From a bacterium (GTDB lineage Bacteria; Latescibacterota; UBA2968; GCA-2709665), in the NCBI GenBank assembly GCA_027619145.1, contig JAQCGA010000075.1, positions 1-11,050 of the forward strand: a stretch of DNA of 11,050 bases, in the 5' to 3' direction. A program made the translations under genes and the position numbers. Below, piece after piece: positions 1 to 7,289 of the stretch. The notes below the pieces were generated by a model, which was not told the DNA's origin, did not search any database, and saw only the letters and a program-made list of their open reading frames with translations. Position 1 is the stretch's first letter; each line of letters starts with the position of its first letter.

Positions 1-29
1 CTGACAACGCTTTGGCTTCTACAAACTAT
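1..29 (+). promoter_or_regulatory. Weak sigma-70-like promoter candidate for glnK-amtB
   Basis: CTGACA at 1-6 differs from the TTGACA -35 consensus at one base. It is followed after 17 bp by AACTAT at 24-29, a poor -10 box that keeps the A at position 2 and the T at position 6. Transcription would start near 36 and give a leader of about 65 nt. No convincing sigma-54 site (GG and GC about 10 bp apart in good context) is visible, although glnK-amtB operons often have one in Proteobacteria. The -35 box lies outside the part of the repeat shared with the right end, so equivalence of the two leaders cannot be tested here. Confidence 0.2.
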
Positions 30-60
30 CCCTTCTACGCAATCTCAAGTGAAAAGTGTC
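9..60 (+). repeat. Left copy of an exact 52-bp inverted repeat
   Basis: This stretch is the exact reverse complement of 10999-11050. Identity stops at position 61 on the inner side; the outer limit cannot be judged because the right copy reaches the window edge. It ends 40 bp before glnK and so forms most of that operon's leader. Inside it are two copies of the heptamer CTTCTAC (16-22 and 32-38), 16 bp apart. No transposase, integrase or coding potential is seen within it. It could be a shared promoter or operator region, a dispersed repeat, or the end of an assembly-graph repeat. Confidence 0.95.
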
Positions 61-89
61 TTATTTTGTCATCTTCTACGTCTCCCACC

Positions 90-97
90 GAGGAGGT
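90..97 (+). promoter_or_regulatory. Shine-Dalgarno site of glnK
   Basis: GAGGAGGT just before ATG 101 is the best ribosome-binding site on this strand. It fixes the glnK start at 101, although the frame stays open upstream to a GTG at 56. The spacing of about four bases after AGGAGG is slightly short. Confidence 0.8.
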
Positions 98-100
98 ACC

Positions 101-439
101 ATGAAACTCGTTACAGCAGTCATACAACCCCATAAACTGGACGACGTCCGGGAGGCGCTGGCGGAAATTGGCGTACAGGGAATGACCGTGATTGAAGCCA
201 GAGGGTTTGGTCGCCAGAAAGGCCACCGGGAGGTCTACCGGGGTGCAGAATATGTCATTGATTTTCTTCCCAAGGTCCGGCTCGAGATTGCTCTGAGTGA
301 AGATCTGGTAGAACGCGCCATAGACGCTATTGAACGGGCGGCCAAAACGGGCAACGTTGGAGACGGAAAAATCTTTGTTACCAACCTCGAACAAACCGTG
401 CGAATCCGCACCGGCGAAACCGGCCCCGACGCACTTTAG
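101..439 (+). CDS. glnK: Nitrogen regulatory protein P-II (GlnK type)
   Basis: This is a 112-residue cytoplasmic signal protein of the P-II family, whose trimers bind ATP/ADP and 2-oxoglutarate and dock on AmtB to block ammonium uptake when nitrogen is plentiful. The length is canonical. The T-loop is intact, with Gln39 and with Tyr51 (the uridylylation site in Proteobacteria) in RGAEYVIDFLPKV, and Lys58 follows. The C-terminal nucleotide-binding signature is present as TGNVGDGKIFV (residues 83-93) with Lys90; the third position is Asn where Lys or Glu is common. Arg101 and Arg103 are kept. The ATG at 101 is chosen for its strong Shine-Dalgarno site and the standard MKLVTAVIQP opening. amtB follows after 78 bp, the classic glnK-amtB pair, which favours GlnK over GlnB. 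Its leader carries the 52-bp repeat also found before the polysaccharide operon. Confidence 0.96.
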   Translation: MKLVTAVIQPHKLDDVREALAEIGVQGMTVIEARGFGRQKGHREVYRGAEYVIDFLPKVRLEIALSEDLVERAIDAIERAAKTGNVGDGKIFVTNLEQTVRIRTGETGPDAL

Positions 440-517
440 GACCGGTTCACAGAGCGAAACCCTATTCTGCAACGCCGTTCCCAACCGTAACCATTCATCC
501 GACCTGGGAGAAACTAC

Positions 518-1858
518 ATGCTCTCCAACCGAACCTGGCGCTTCTGCCTGGCTGGAACCGCCCTGGCCCTCACCGCTGTCCTTCCCGGACAAGCGTTGGC
601 CAGCGATGCTGCGGTTGCAGACTCAGGCGATACCGCCTGGATGCTCACCTCCACAGCGCTTGTTCTATTCATGAACATTCCTGGCCTGGCACTCTTTTAT
701 GGCGGCCTCGTACGCGCAAAAAACGTACTCTCCATCCTCATGCAGTGCTTCTCTCTCACCGCCCTGATGAGCCTCATCTGGATCGTCTGTGGGTACAGCC
801 TCGCATTTGACACCACGGGAATGAGCGCTGGTACCACCAACCTCCATTCTTTCATAGGCGGCCTGAACAGGGCGTTCCTCTCTGGGCTGACCCCGGACAG
901 CCTCACAGGCACCATCCCAGAATCCGTCTTCATCACCTTCCAAATGACCTTCGCCATCATCACCCCAGCCCTCATCACTGGCGCTTTCGCCGAACGAATG
1001 AAATTTTCCGCCATGCTCTGGTTCCTCACCTTCTGGTCCATTCTCGTCTACGCGCCGGTCTGCCACATGGCCTGGGCCGGAGAGGGTTCCTTTTTCGTCA
1101 ATCTGGGCGTGCTGGACTTCGCAGGAGGAACCGTGGTACACATCAACGCCGGCGTTGCAGCCCTGATGTCCGCACTCGTCCTGGGCAAACGCCAGGGATA
1201 TCCCAAAACACCGATGCCGCCGCACAGTCTTACCCTCACCCTCGTGGGCGCGGCAATGCTCTGGGTAGGCTGGTTCGGGTTCAACGCCGGTAGCGCTCTG
1301 GCGGCCAACGGCTCTGCAGGCATGGCCATGCTCGTCACCCAGACCGCCACAGCAGCAGCCACCCTGGTCTGGATGTTCATCGAATGGTACAAACATGGGA
1401 AACCCAGCGTTCTGGGAACCGTTACAGGTGCAGTAGCCGGCCTGGTTGCCATTACCCCGGCTTCCGGCAGTGTAGGCGTTTCCGGCGCGCTGGTCATCGG
1501 CGCAGTTTCCGGGGCCGTCTGTTTCTGGGCTGCCACCGGCCTCAAGCGCAAACTGGGCTACGATGATTCCCTGGACGCCTTTGGCGTACACGGCATAGGG
1601 GGTATCGTGGGAGCCCTGCTTACCGGACTCTTCGCCGCAGAGAGTTTTGGCGGCCTGGGCCTTGCCGAAGGTATGACCATAGGCAAACAACTCCTGGCCC
1701 AACTCATCAGCGTCATCTTCACCGTGCTCTACAGCGGCATTATCTCTCTGGTCCTGCTCAAGCTCATCGACGCTACCATTGGCCTGCGGGTTACCCAGGA
1801 ACAGGAAGTCTCCGGCCTGGATATTTCCCTGCACGACGAACAGGCGTACAACCTCTGA
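518..1858 (+). CDS. amtB: Ammonium transporter AmtB
   Basis: This 446-residue protein is a full-length Amt/Mep/Rh ammonium channel of the inner membrane. It starts with a cleavable signal peptide (residues 1 to about 29, ending QALA before SDAA), as in many bacterial AmtB proteins, followed by about eleven hydrophobic segments. The twin pore histidines are visible as His208 (in TVVHINAG) and His358 (in FGVHGIGG), and Asp199 matches the conserved aspartate near the recruitment site. The Amt signature around DFAGGTVVHINAGVAAL is clear. The C-terminal tail (about 425-446) keeps the VSGLDISLHDEQAY pattern that contacts P-II in E. coli-type AmtB-GlnK complexes. ATG 518 has GGGAG seven bases upstream. 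It is the second gene of the glnK-amtB operon and faces the polysaccharide operon tail to tail. A long open frame on the opposite strand (665-1861) is a compositional shadow. Confidence 0.97.
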   Translation: MLSNRTWRFCLAGTALALTAVLPGQALASDAAVADSGDTAWMLTSTALVLFMNIPGLALFYGGLVRAKNVLSILMQCFSLTALMSLIWIVCGYSLAFDTTGMSAGTTNLHSFIGGLNRAFLSGLTPDSLTGTIPESVFITFQMTFAIITPALITGAFAERMKFSAMLWFLTFWSILVYAPVCHMAWAGEGSFFVNLGVLDFAGGTVVHINAGVAALMSALVLGKRQGYPKTPMPPHSLTLTLVGAAMLWVGWFGFNAGSALAANGSAGMAMLVTQTATAAATLVWMFIEWYKHGKPSVLGTVTGAVAGLVAITPASGSVGVSGALVIGAVSGAVCFWAATGLKRKLGYDDSLDAFGVHGIGGIVGALLTGLFAAESFGGLGLAEGMTIGKQLLAQLISVIFTVLYSGIISLVLLKLIDATIGLRVTQEQEVSGLDISLHDEQAYNL

Positions 1859-1888
1859 CAAAAACGCAATACCGATCTATATCTAACC

Positions 1889-1936
1889 ATCTCAAAGGTC
1901 CGGACTGTATGCGTACAGTCCGGACCTCTTTGAGAT
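1889..1936. terminator. Strong stem-loop between convergent operons, probable bidirectional terminator
   Basis: The left arm 1889-1909 pairs with the right arm 1914-1936 around a TGCG loop (1910-1913). The inner 13 bp (GGTCCGGACTGTA) are perfect and the outer 9 bp (ATCTCAAAG with CTTTGAGAT) are also perfect, separated by a two-base bulge in the right arm. It lies 30 bp after the amtB stop and between convergent operons, the expected place for a terminator serving both strands. The uridine tract is weak (only CTTT in the outer arm), so a role as an mRNA 3'-end stabiliser or an interspersed palindrome is possible. Positions 1937-1999 show nothing else recognisable. Confidence 0.6.
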
Positions 1937-1999
1937 CACCTGCTACCATCTTATTCACTAAACCAAAGCAGATCGTCCCTGCCTATACACCCTCCGCAC

Positions 2000-2023
2000 A
2001 ATGGGCCAGCCTTTCGGCCCGTT
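2000..2023. other. Small GC-rich hairpin in the convergent spacer
   Basis: AATGGGCC (2000-2007) pairs with GGCCCGTT (2016-2023), eight pairs including one G-U wobble when read on the plus strand, with an 8-base loop. Read on the minus strand the wobble becomes a C/A mismatch, but GGCC-GAAA-GGCT gives an alternative small hairpin with a GNRA loop. It sits about 80 bp after the end of the polysaccharide operon. There is no uridine tract after it in either direction (AAAAA follows on plus), so it is not a standard intrinsic terminator. The rest of 2024-2101 holds no gene; an AGGAGG-like sequence on the minus strand is not followed by a credible ORF. Confidence 0.35.
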
Positions 2024-2101
2024 AAAAATACCTCCTCACTTCCCCACGTTCAATTCTTCGGCTGGTATTCTCGTATGTGACCGCGTAGAGATACCATTGT
2101 A

Positions 2102-4294
2102 TTAGTGACCCGCCAACCTCTCAATTTTCCTCCGAACTTCCTCCGCAACCTCCACGTCTCCCTGCCACCGCTCCAGAAATGCGCGGTACATGCGCGCAGC
2201 CGGATCAGTCAAACCAGCCGCCCGGTATAATTCACCCAGGTTATAATATGGCTCTGCAATCTCCGGTGCCAGTTTCGCTGCTTTTTGGTACGCAACAATG
2301 GCAGCATCTCTCTTTCCCGTAACCTGCCACACCTCCCCCAACCCAATATAAGCGGCAAAAAAATCTGGATCCTCCTTAATCAAACGCCCATAGATCTCCT
2401 CTGCCGCTTCCAAATCCCCTTTTATTCTGTACAGCTCTCCTATATTGTACCAAATCCCCATATCTCCCAGCAGGAATACAAGTGCTTCTCGGTACATCGA
2501 TAGCGCATTGTCCGGGCGTTCCATACGCCTGTACACAACCCCCAGATCCCGGTATAACTCTGCATTGTCCGGGTCCAATTCCAAAGCCTGGACAAATGCC
2601 TCCCGGGCCTGCTCCAGGTCATCAAGGGCCGCAGCAATCTTCCCAATATTCTGATAGGCCGAAATTGAATTTGGGTGAACCTTCAGACAAACTCGGCTGG
2701 CTTCCAGTGCCCCTTGCAAATCACCCAACTTCAGGCAGGCATCGGACTTCAGTAGATAAATTCGGTAATCCCAAACACCCCATTCAATAGACCGCTGCGC
2801 CGCCAACCTCGTCCCCTCCCAATCCTCTTGCTTGAAATGGGCCTCCGCATCAAACTGCGCCCAATCCGAAAAAAAAGCACGCGAAACAGGGTAAACACCC
2901 ACCAGAATCGCCAGCATGCAAACAGCGGGCAGTAACATCTTAGAACGCGGTACCGCCTGTTGAGAACAGGTACTTTGGCCTGGAGAAATACCGGCCACAA
3001 CACCCAGCAAAAACCAGAACAGGAAACTCGGTGGTATCCGTTCCCGTGGAAAACTGAAAAAAGCATGCCCTGCCATTGCCAGAATCGCAATCCCTGTACC
3101 CGCCAGCATCAGCCCGCTGTGGAGATCGGATGACGTACGCAACGCACAAAAAATAGCCCACAGTGCAGCAAGAATCAGCCAGATATAAATTGTCAATCCG
3201 ACGATTCCCAGCTCAGATGCCACCCAGAGATAATCGTTGTGGGGCCGCAAAAAAGTAAACCCAGGTCGAACCTGATCACCTCTTGCGTACCTGGGATAGA
3301 GAACCTCCCAGTTCCCAATACCCGCTCCAAACAGCCAATAGTCTCGAATCATATCCAGCGTATGGTGCCACACTGGCAGGCGGCCGCTGCTCTGCTTTTC
3401 CAGGATTGAAGTTGCTGCCGAAAGAGCACTGATCTTATCTGGCGGAATGTCCGATCCAGGCGTTGAAGGCATTCGGGGAGAAACCTGGGCTGCCAGCAAA
3501 ATTACCGATAAAAAAACGAAGGTGAGAATAATTTTCCTGCGTGTTATCTCTGTGCGCAAGGTATTCAAAAATGGCCAGGACCGATTTTTAAAAGCCACCA
3601 CCGCAACCCCTCCCACCAGCAACAAAGCTCCAAACAACCCTACCCAGGCACCTCGCGTACGGGTATAGATCAACATCAAAAACGGTAGTGCCCAGGTAAC
3701 ACCCCAGAATATTTCGGCTTTCAGGCTCCGCGCCAGTACGTAAGGAAGAATTGTCAGCGGAAGCGCCATAATCAGGTACATGGCCAGAAAATTACGATAC
3801 AAAAATGTCGCGCTCGGATACCCCCCCGAAGGAATTCCCAGAAATGCAATACCCAGATACTGCCCAATCCCAATAATCGATACAAGTCCAGACACGCCTG
3901 CTATCGCACGGCTCCAAGTAGATAGATGACCTGTTCGAACAGTCCGTGAAATGGCAAGATACAGACAGACGAACGTCGCAAGTTTCACTACTTCCAGGCT
4001 GCCTTTGAACAGATTGGTTGCCATCCAGAAAGAGGAAACCGTTATAACAAAAAAAGAAAGCACTGGAACATCCAGAGCAAACCACCCAGGACGAACCCGG
4101 TTTTCCCAGGCGCACTTCGCCCAGACACCGACCGCAATAACCACACCTGCTTGAACGACAAGCAGTTTGGACCAGAGAAATGGCCGGAACCCAAAAGGGA
4201 AATAAACAAGAGGTATTGTAAGTAGCAACAACGCTCCCACAATTCCGACCAGCCGATTGCCTCCACCCAAAGACTTTTCTCCGTCAGACACCAT
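2102..4294 (-). CDS. O-antigen ligase/polymerase-like membrane protein with C-terminal TPR domain
   Basis: This 730-residue inner-membrane protein has about eleven to twelve hydrophobic segments in residues 15-470, then a soluble helical region (about 475-715). The Wzy_C (O-antigen ligase) core is recognised by TRTRGAW (210-216, Arg212 and Arg214), by a loop with SGRLPVWHHTL (303-313), and by RPHNDYLWVASELGIVG (350-366), whose His352 matches the essential histidine of WaaL-type enzymes. The C-terminal part holds about six to seven TPR units with typical spacing, for example the units ending in ELDPDN and LIKEDPD. Members of this family polymerise lipid-linked repeat units or transfer glycans to lipid A-core or to proteins. 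The TPR part should sit at the membrane surface and recruit partners. ATG 4294 has GGAGGGG eight bases upstream. It is the last gene of the operon. Ligase versus polymerase cannot be decided from sequence; the intact histidine favours a ligase-like transferase. Confidence 0.88.
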   Translation of the reverse strand: MVSDGEKSLGGGNRLVGIVGALLLLTIPLVYFPFGFRPFLWSKLLVVQAGVVIAVGVWAKCAWENRVRPGWFALDVPVLSFFVITVSSFWMATNLFKGSLEVVKLATFVCLYLAISRTVRTGHLSTWSRAIAGVSGLVSIIGIGQYLGIAFLGIPSGGYPSATFLYRNFLAMYLIMALPLTILPYVLARSLKAEIFWGVTWALPFLMLIYTRTRGAWVGLFGALLLVGGVAVVAFKNRSWPFLNTLRTEITRRKIILTFVFLSVILLAAQVSPRMPSTPGSDIPPDKISALSAATSILEKQSSGRLPVWHHTLDMIRDYWLFGAGIGNWEVLYPRYARGDQVRPGFTFLRPHNDYLWVASELGIVGLTIYIWLILAALWAIFCALRTSSDLHSGLMLAGTGIAILAMAGHAFFSFPRERIPPSFLFWFLLGVVAGISPGQSTCSQQAVPRSKMLLPAVCMLAILVGVYPVSRAFFSDWAQFDAEAHFKQEDWEGTRLAAQRSIEWGVWDYRIYLLKSDACLKLGDLQGALEASRVCLKVHPNSISAYQNIGKIAAALDDLEQAREAFVQALELDPDNAELYRDLGVVYRRMERPDNALSMYREALVFLLGDMGIWYNIGELYRIKGDLEAAEEIYGRLIKEDPDFFAAYIGLGEVWQVTGKRDAAIVAYQKAAKLAPEIAEPYYNLGELYRAAGLTDPAARMYRAFLERWQGDVEVAEEVRRKIERLAGH

Positions 4295-4319
4295 CGCAGA
4301 TGCCCCTCCAAAAACAAAT

Positions 4320-4369
4320 GACCAGAAGGGAAGTCACCCGCGTCAACGGCGCTCCTGCCTGTTCTGGTC
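4320..4369 (-). other. Intercistronic hairpin with following T-rich stretch
   Basis: The 98-bp gap before the last operon gene holds an exact 8-bp inverted pair, GACCAGAA and TTCTGGTC (4362-4369 and 4320-4327), with a 34-base loop. On the transcribed strand it is followed by ATTTGTTTTTGG, a T-rich run just before the Shine-Dalgarno site of the 730-residue protein. It might attenuate or process the transcript before the last gene. The long loop makes this weak. Confidence 0.3.
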
Positions 4370-4392
4370 CATGTGCGCAAAAATTCGTACGA

Positions 4393-5883
4393 TTAGTGTT
4401 TTTCTTGCAGGCGTTTCACCGCCAGCAATCCATCCAGATGATTCGGAAGTAGCGCAATTGTCTTTTCGTACGTGTGAAGCGCTTCTCCTTTGCGTCCAAG
4501 GCTTTCGTAGCACCCTGCCAGTCGGTAATACGCATCCGCGAAGTCCGGCTCTAATTCCACCACTTTTTGAAATTTCTCCACAGCTGCTTCATATTTCATC
4601 TGCGACAAATACGTTCGTCCTATCTTGTACATCGCGTAAGAATCTTCTGGCCGCAAGGTAGCCGCAGCTTCAAAATAGGACAAAGCCGCAGTAAAATTCT
4701 CCCGATAAAACTGCACATTGCCCACAAAGATTTGCTGCTCATACGTCTGAGCATCAATCTTCGGTACGTATTTAAACTCCTCTATAATTCGTAAAAGCCC
4801 CCTTGAATCCTGCAGATGCAGATATGCTTCTCCCAGCCGATCCAGCACCTCTTTATTCTTCCCTGCCTTTTCAAGATACAACGTATATGCAGAAGCTGCT
4901 TCCGCCCACTTCCCAGCCTGTACATACACATCCGCAGTCTTTCGATCCGCCTCCGCCTGGTCATAGGTTGTACCTCGAAGCTGCCCAATTGCCTGTTTTG
5001 CAGCCTGATCATTCCCCTGCGCCAGATAGAGCAAAGCCAGATCTTCCAGGATCCCGCTCCGGACCGGCCCCAAATCCACCGTCACATTCAACTGTTGTGC
5101 AATTTCAAACTGCGAATGAGCCGCCTCCAGCGCTTTCGAAGCCAGCAGCTTCCGGGCCTCCCCGTAATGGGAAACTACCGCTGCGGTCCTGGCAACTCCA
5201 CTTATCAGAGCCGGCACAAACAAGAGACAGAGCATGCCCAGTGTCCCTGCCCATCGATACCGCAGAAAATGTCCCATCCATCCAACCCGTACTCCATCTC
5301 CTCCTGGAACTGGCTCTGAATACACACGGGTCACAGGAAACCAGATCAACAAATAACTCATCACCTTCACCACAACCAGTACATCCATCCCTGCAATACC
5401 GGCTCCCAAAAACTGCTTTGCCCCCAGCGAGACGACCACCGAAAAACCCACAACTCCCACCACAACCTGGTCCAGAACCTGCAGCTTTCGAACCCTCAAA
5501 CTTCGCCACCGAGCCGCCAGGAACGCCCCCCCCATTACAACCGAGAACAATGTCGTCACCAAAAAAAATGCATTGAATCTGGGCTGGGCTATTCGATAAG
5601 AAATTGCCGATGTTGCTGGATCAAATTGTGTAATCGCAAACGCAGCTGCCAGTGCAACAATCACGCCTCCGGCCTGAGTCGAGCCCGGCTGCGTCTCGGA
5701 ATTGCACGCGCGGTCAAGGGCCTGCCTTCTGTACCGAACATAAAGCAAAATAAGCCCAGACAAAATCAAGAGCAAGCGCAGGGTCTCTTTCCATGTCAGA
5801 TGGTCCATGGACCCCAGACCAGCCACGAAAATAAGCCCTGTGCAAACATAAACAATACGGTGAAGTAACAATGCCTGTATCAT
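4393..5883 (-). CDS. Multi-TM protein with C-terminal TPR repeats, unknown role in polysaccharide assembly
   Basis: This 496-residue protein is not recognised as a named family. Residues 1-232 contain about seven hydrophobic segments (near 5-22, 33-49, 71-87, 104-124, 138-155, 164-182 and 210-230). Residues 235-490 are soluble and helical with TPR units, clearest at 384-410, 416-443 (YKIGRTYLSQMKYEAAVEKF) and 450-478 (YYRLAGCYESLGRKGEAL). The typical SRGAW and HNxYL motifs of Wzy_C proteins are absent, so it is unlikely to be a ligase itself. Its position between two Wzy_C proteins suggests a scaffold or partner in polymerisation or ligation, which is an inference. ATG 5883 has GGGG eight bases upstream. 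The 38-bp gap to the preceding gene contains a 5-bp GCGTG/CACGC hairpin (5895-5914). Confidence 0.8.
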   Translation of the reverse strand: MIQALLLHRIVYVCTGLIFVAGLGSMDHLTWKETLRLLLILSGLILLYVRYRRQALDRACNSETQPGSTQAGGVIVALAAAFAITQFDPATSAISYRIAQPRFNAFFLVTTLFSVVMGGAFLAARWRSLRVRKLQVLDQVVVGVVGFSVVVSLGAKQFLGAGIAGMDVLVVVKVMSYLLIWFPVTRVYSEPVPGGDGVRVGWMGHFLRYRWAGTLGMLCLLFVPALISGVARTAAVVSHYGEARKLLASKALEAAHSQFEIAQQLNVTVDLGPVRSGILEDLALLYLAQGNDQAAKQAIGQLRGTTYDQAEADRKTADVYVQAGKWAEAASAYTLYLEKAGKNKEVLDRLGEAYLHLQDSRGLLRIIEEFKYVPKIDAQTYEQQIFVGNVQFYRENFTAALSYFEAAATLRPEDSYAMYKIGRTYLSQMKYEAAVEKFQKVVELEPDFADAYYRLAGCYESLGRKGEALHTYEKTIALLPNHLDGLLAVKRLQEKH

Positions 5884-5921
5884 ATCAAAACCCCGCGTGA
5901 ATCATTTTCCACGCTATGCCT

Positions 5922-7289
5922 TTAAAATTCCTGATCTAGCTGACAGGCACCGCGCTCCCTCGCCATTTCCACTTTCTCCACTTCCATCTCCTGTGCCAAC
6001 GCATACCCCACGCCTACGAGCACCCAGAATGTAATTCGAGTCAGTGAAAAATACAATGCATCACATGTAATCAGATCCACCCAGAATCCACAAACAGATG
6101 CCAGAATACCCCGGCAAAGATTGGCCTGCTTGAATTGCCTCAACGATATATATCGATCTTCGCCATGTTTGATCACCTTAAAAACAAATACGAACAACGC
6201 CAGCAAGGCACCGAAACCCACAATGCCGTTTTCGCCAATCAAGCGGAGATACATATTGTCCGGAGTATCGTCATAATCCTGATATCGTCCGGCCAGGTAC
6301 CGGTAGTGGGCCGTCCCAATCCCTCCAAACGGCCGGTCCTGGATCATCCCGGCAACCTGCAAATATGCCACGCCCCGCGGGTCTTCCTTGAACCGCATCA
6401 ACTGCGCCACCGTTCCACGGCCTTCAAGCGTATTCCAAACCCGATCGAAACTAAGCATACCCGCCAGAAATACGACCAGAACGGCACCCACAAGCGCGAT
6501 ATGACGAAAAGCCAGTTGCCGGAAATAAACAATTCCAGCAACAACGGCCCCAATCCATGCGCCCCGAGAAAAAGTCAGCAATAAAGCGGTACTAACAATT
6601 CCTACACCAATCCAGCAAAGGAGCCTCAAGGGCCCTTTGCGACCTGCTGCAACTGAAACCCCAACCGGCAGGCAAAGCAGAAGGTACGCGCCTAAAAAAA
6701 CTGGATGTCCTACCGTAGCCCGGATACGCCGACCAAAGAGTGCCGCATCTTGCGCAAATTGCGCATACCGCACGTTTTCTTCACGAAAGACGTGCCCCCA
6801 CAAGGGATTGTACCCGGCAATAAATTCGAAAATTCCATACCCAGCAACGCAGGCCGAAACAGCAAACAGGAAAACCAGAAATCGCTCGGCGTGCACACGT
6901 CCCTGAAATCCCTGGAAAGCAAGCAACCCCAACAATGCCCCGGTTAAAAAATAATACATCTCTCTGGAAAGCCCCAGCCCGGGCACCTCTGCCCCAACGG
7001 CTCCCAGCAAATTAAGAACAAGGCACACTCCAACGGGTAAAAACAGTGCGCTATGGGAAAAATGCCTGCGTTCTCGGTCATAGAATGCGAGCAGACAAAG
7101 ACCTGCGGCAAACACAGATGGTAGCCAGGCAAGATTGTTTACAACCATCTCAACCGAGCCGGTGCCATATACCAGCAAGTAGCGATGGGGAACAAAGGAC
7201 ACAAAAAAGAAAAGGAGGCACATTCCTCCGCGAAGCAACATACCGGAAGACAACCCCCTGTTGGTCTTGTGCCGTAACAAATCAGGCAT
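5922..7289 (-). CDS. Wzy/O-antigen-ligase family polysaccharide polymerase-like membrane protein
   Basis: This inner-membrane protein of about 455 residues has about ten to twelve hydrophobic segments and the Wzy_C signature LLTFSRGAWIG. In numbering from the longer start at 7316 (464 residues), Arg251 lies in SRGAW, with RPFGGIGTAHYRYLAG at 328-343 and PDNMYLRLIGENGIVGFG at 352-369. The usual HNxYL histidine is replaced by Asp353 (DNMYL). Such proteins polymerise lipid-linked oligosaccharides or ligate them to an acceptor; loss of the WaaL-type histidine leans towards polymerase. Two in-frame ATGs are possible. 7289 overlaps the upstream acyltransferase stop by eight bases and suggests translational coupling, while 7316 overlaps by 35 and has AGGTG only one or two bases upstream. 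Neither ribosome site is good and I prefer 7289. The C-terminus (from about 441) is charged and cytoplasmic-looking. Confidence 0.85.
   Translation of the reverse strand: MPDLLRHKTNRGLSSGMLLRGGMCLLFFFVSFVPHRYLLVYGTGSVEMVVNNLAWLPSVFAAGLCLLAFYDRERRHFSHSALFLPVGVCLVLNLLGAVGAEVPGLGLSREMYYFLTGALLGLLAFQGFQGRVHAERFLVFLFAVSACVAGYGIFEFIAGYNPLWGHVFREENVRYAQFAQDAALFGRRIRATVGHPVFLGAYLLLCLPVGVSVAAGRKGPLRLLCWIGVGIVSTALLLTFSRGAWIGAVVAGIVYFRQLAFRHIALVGAVLVVFLAGMLSFDRVWNTLEGRGTVAQLMRFKEDPRGVAYLQVAGMIQDRPFGGIGTAHYRYLAGRYQDYDDTPDNMYLRLIGENGIVGFGALLALFVFVFKVIKHGEDRYISLRQFKQANLCRGILASVCGFWVDLITCDALYFSLTRITFWVLVGVGYALAQEMEVEKVEMARERGACQLDQEF

Noticed and set aside
16..79. CTTCTAC repeats as a CRISPR array
   Set aside because: The repeats are only 7 bp, spacing is irregular and no cas gene is present.
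56..100. 15-residue N-terminal extension of glnK from GTG 56
   Set aside because: The P-II family starts at MKLVTAVIQP, and a strong Shine-Dalgarno site lies inside the extension.
35..592. 185-codon minus-strand frame across the glnK-amtB start region
   Set aside because: It overlaps the unmistakable P-II gene and shows no family resemblance.
665..1861. 398-codon open frame antisense to amtB
   Set aside because: It has no ribosome site or recognisable domain, and its Gly/Glu/His-rich composition is what the complement of a hydrophobic membrane gene gives; amtB on the other strand is certain.
2505..2573. Repeated 12-mer GCATTGTCCGGG (2505-2516 and 2562-2573)
   Set aside because: Both copies encode the PDNA part of neighbouring TPR units; this is ordinary protein-repeat similarity.
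4803..5576. 257-codon proline-rich open frame on the plus strand
   Set aside because: It is opposite the TM-TPR protein, with low-complexity Pro/Ser composition and no start signal; it is a shadow frame.
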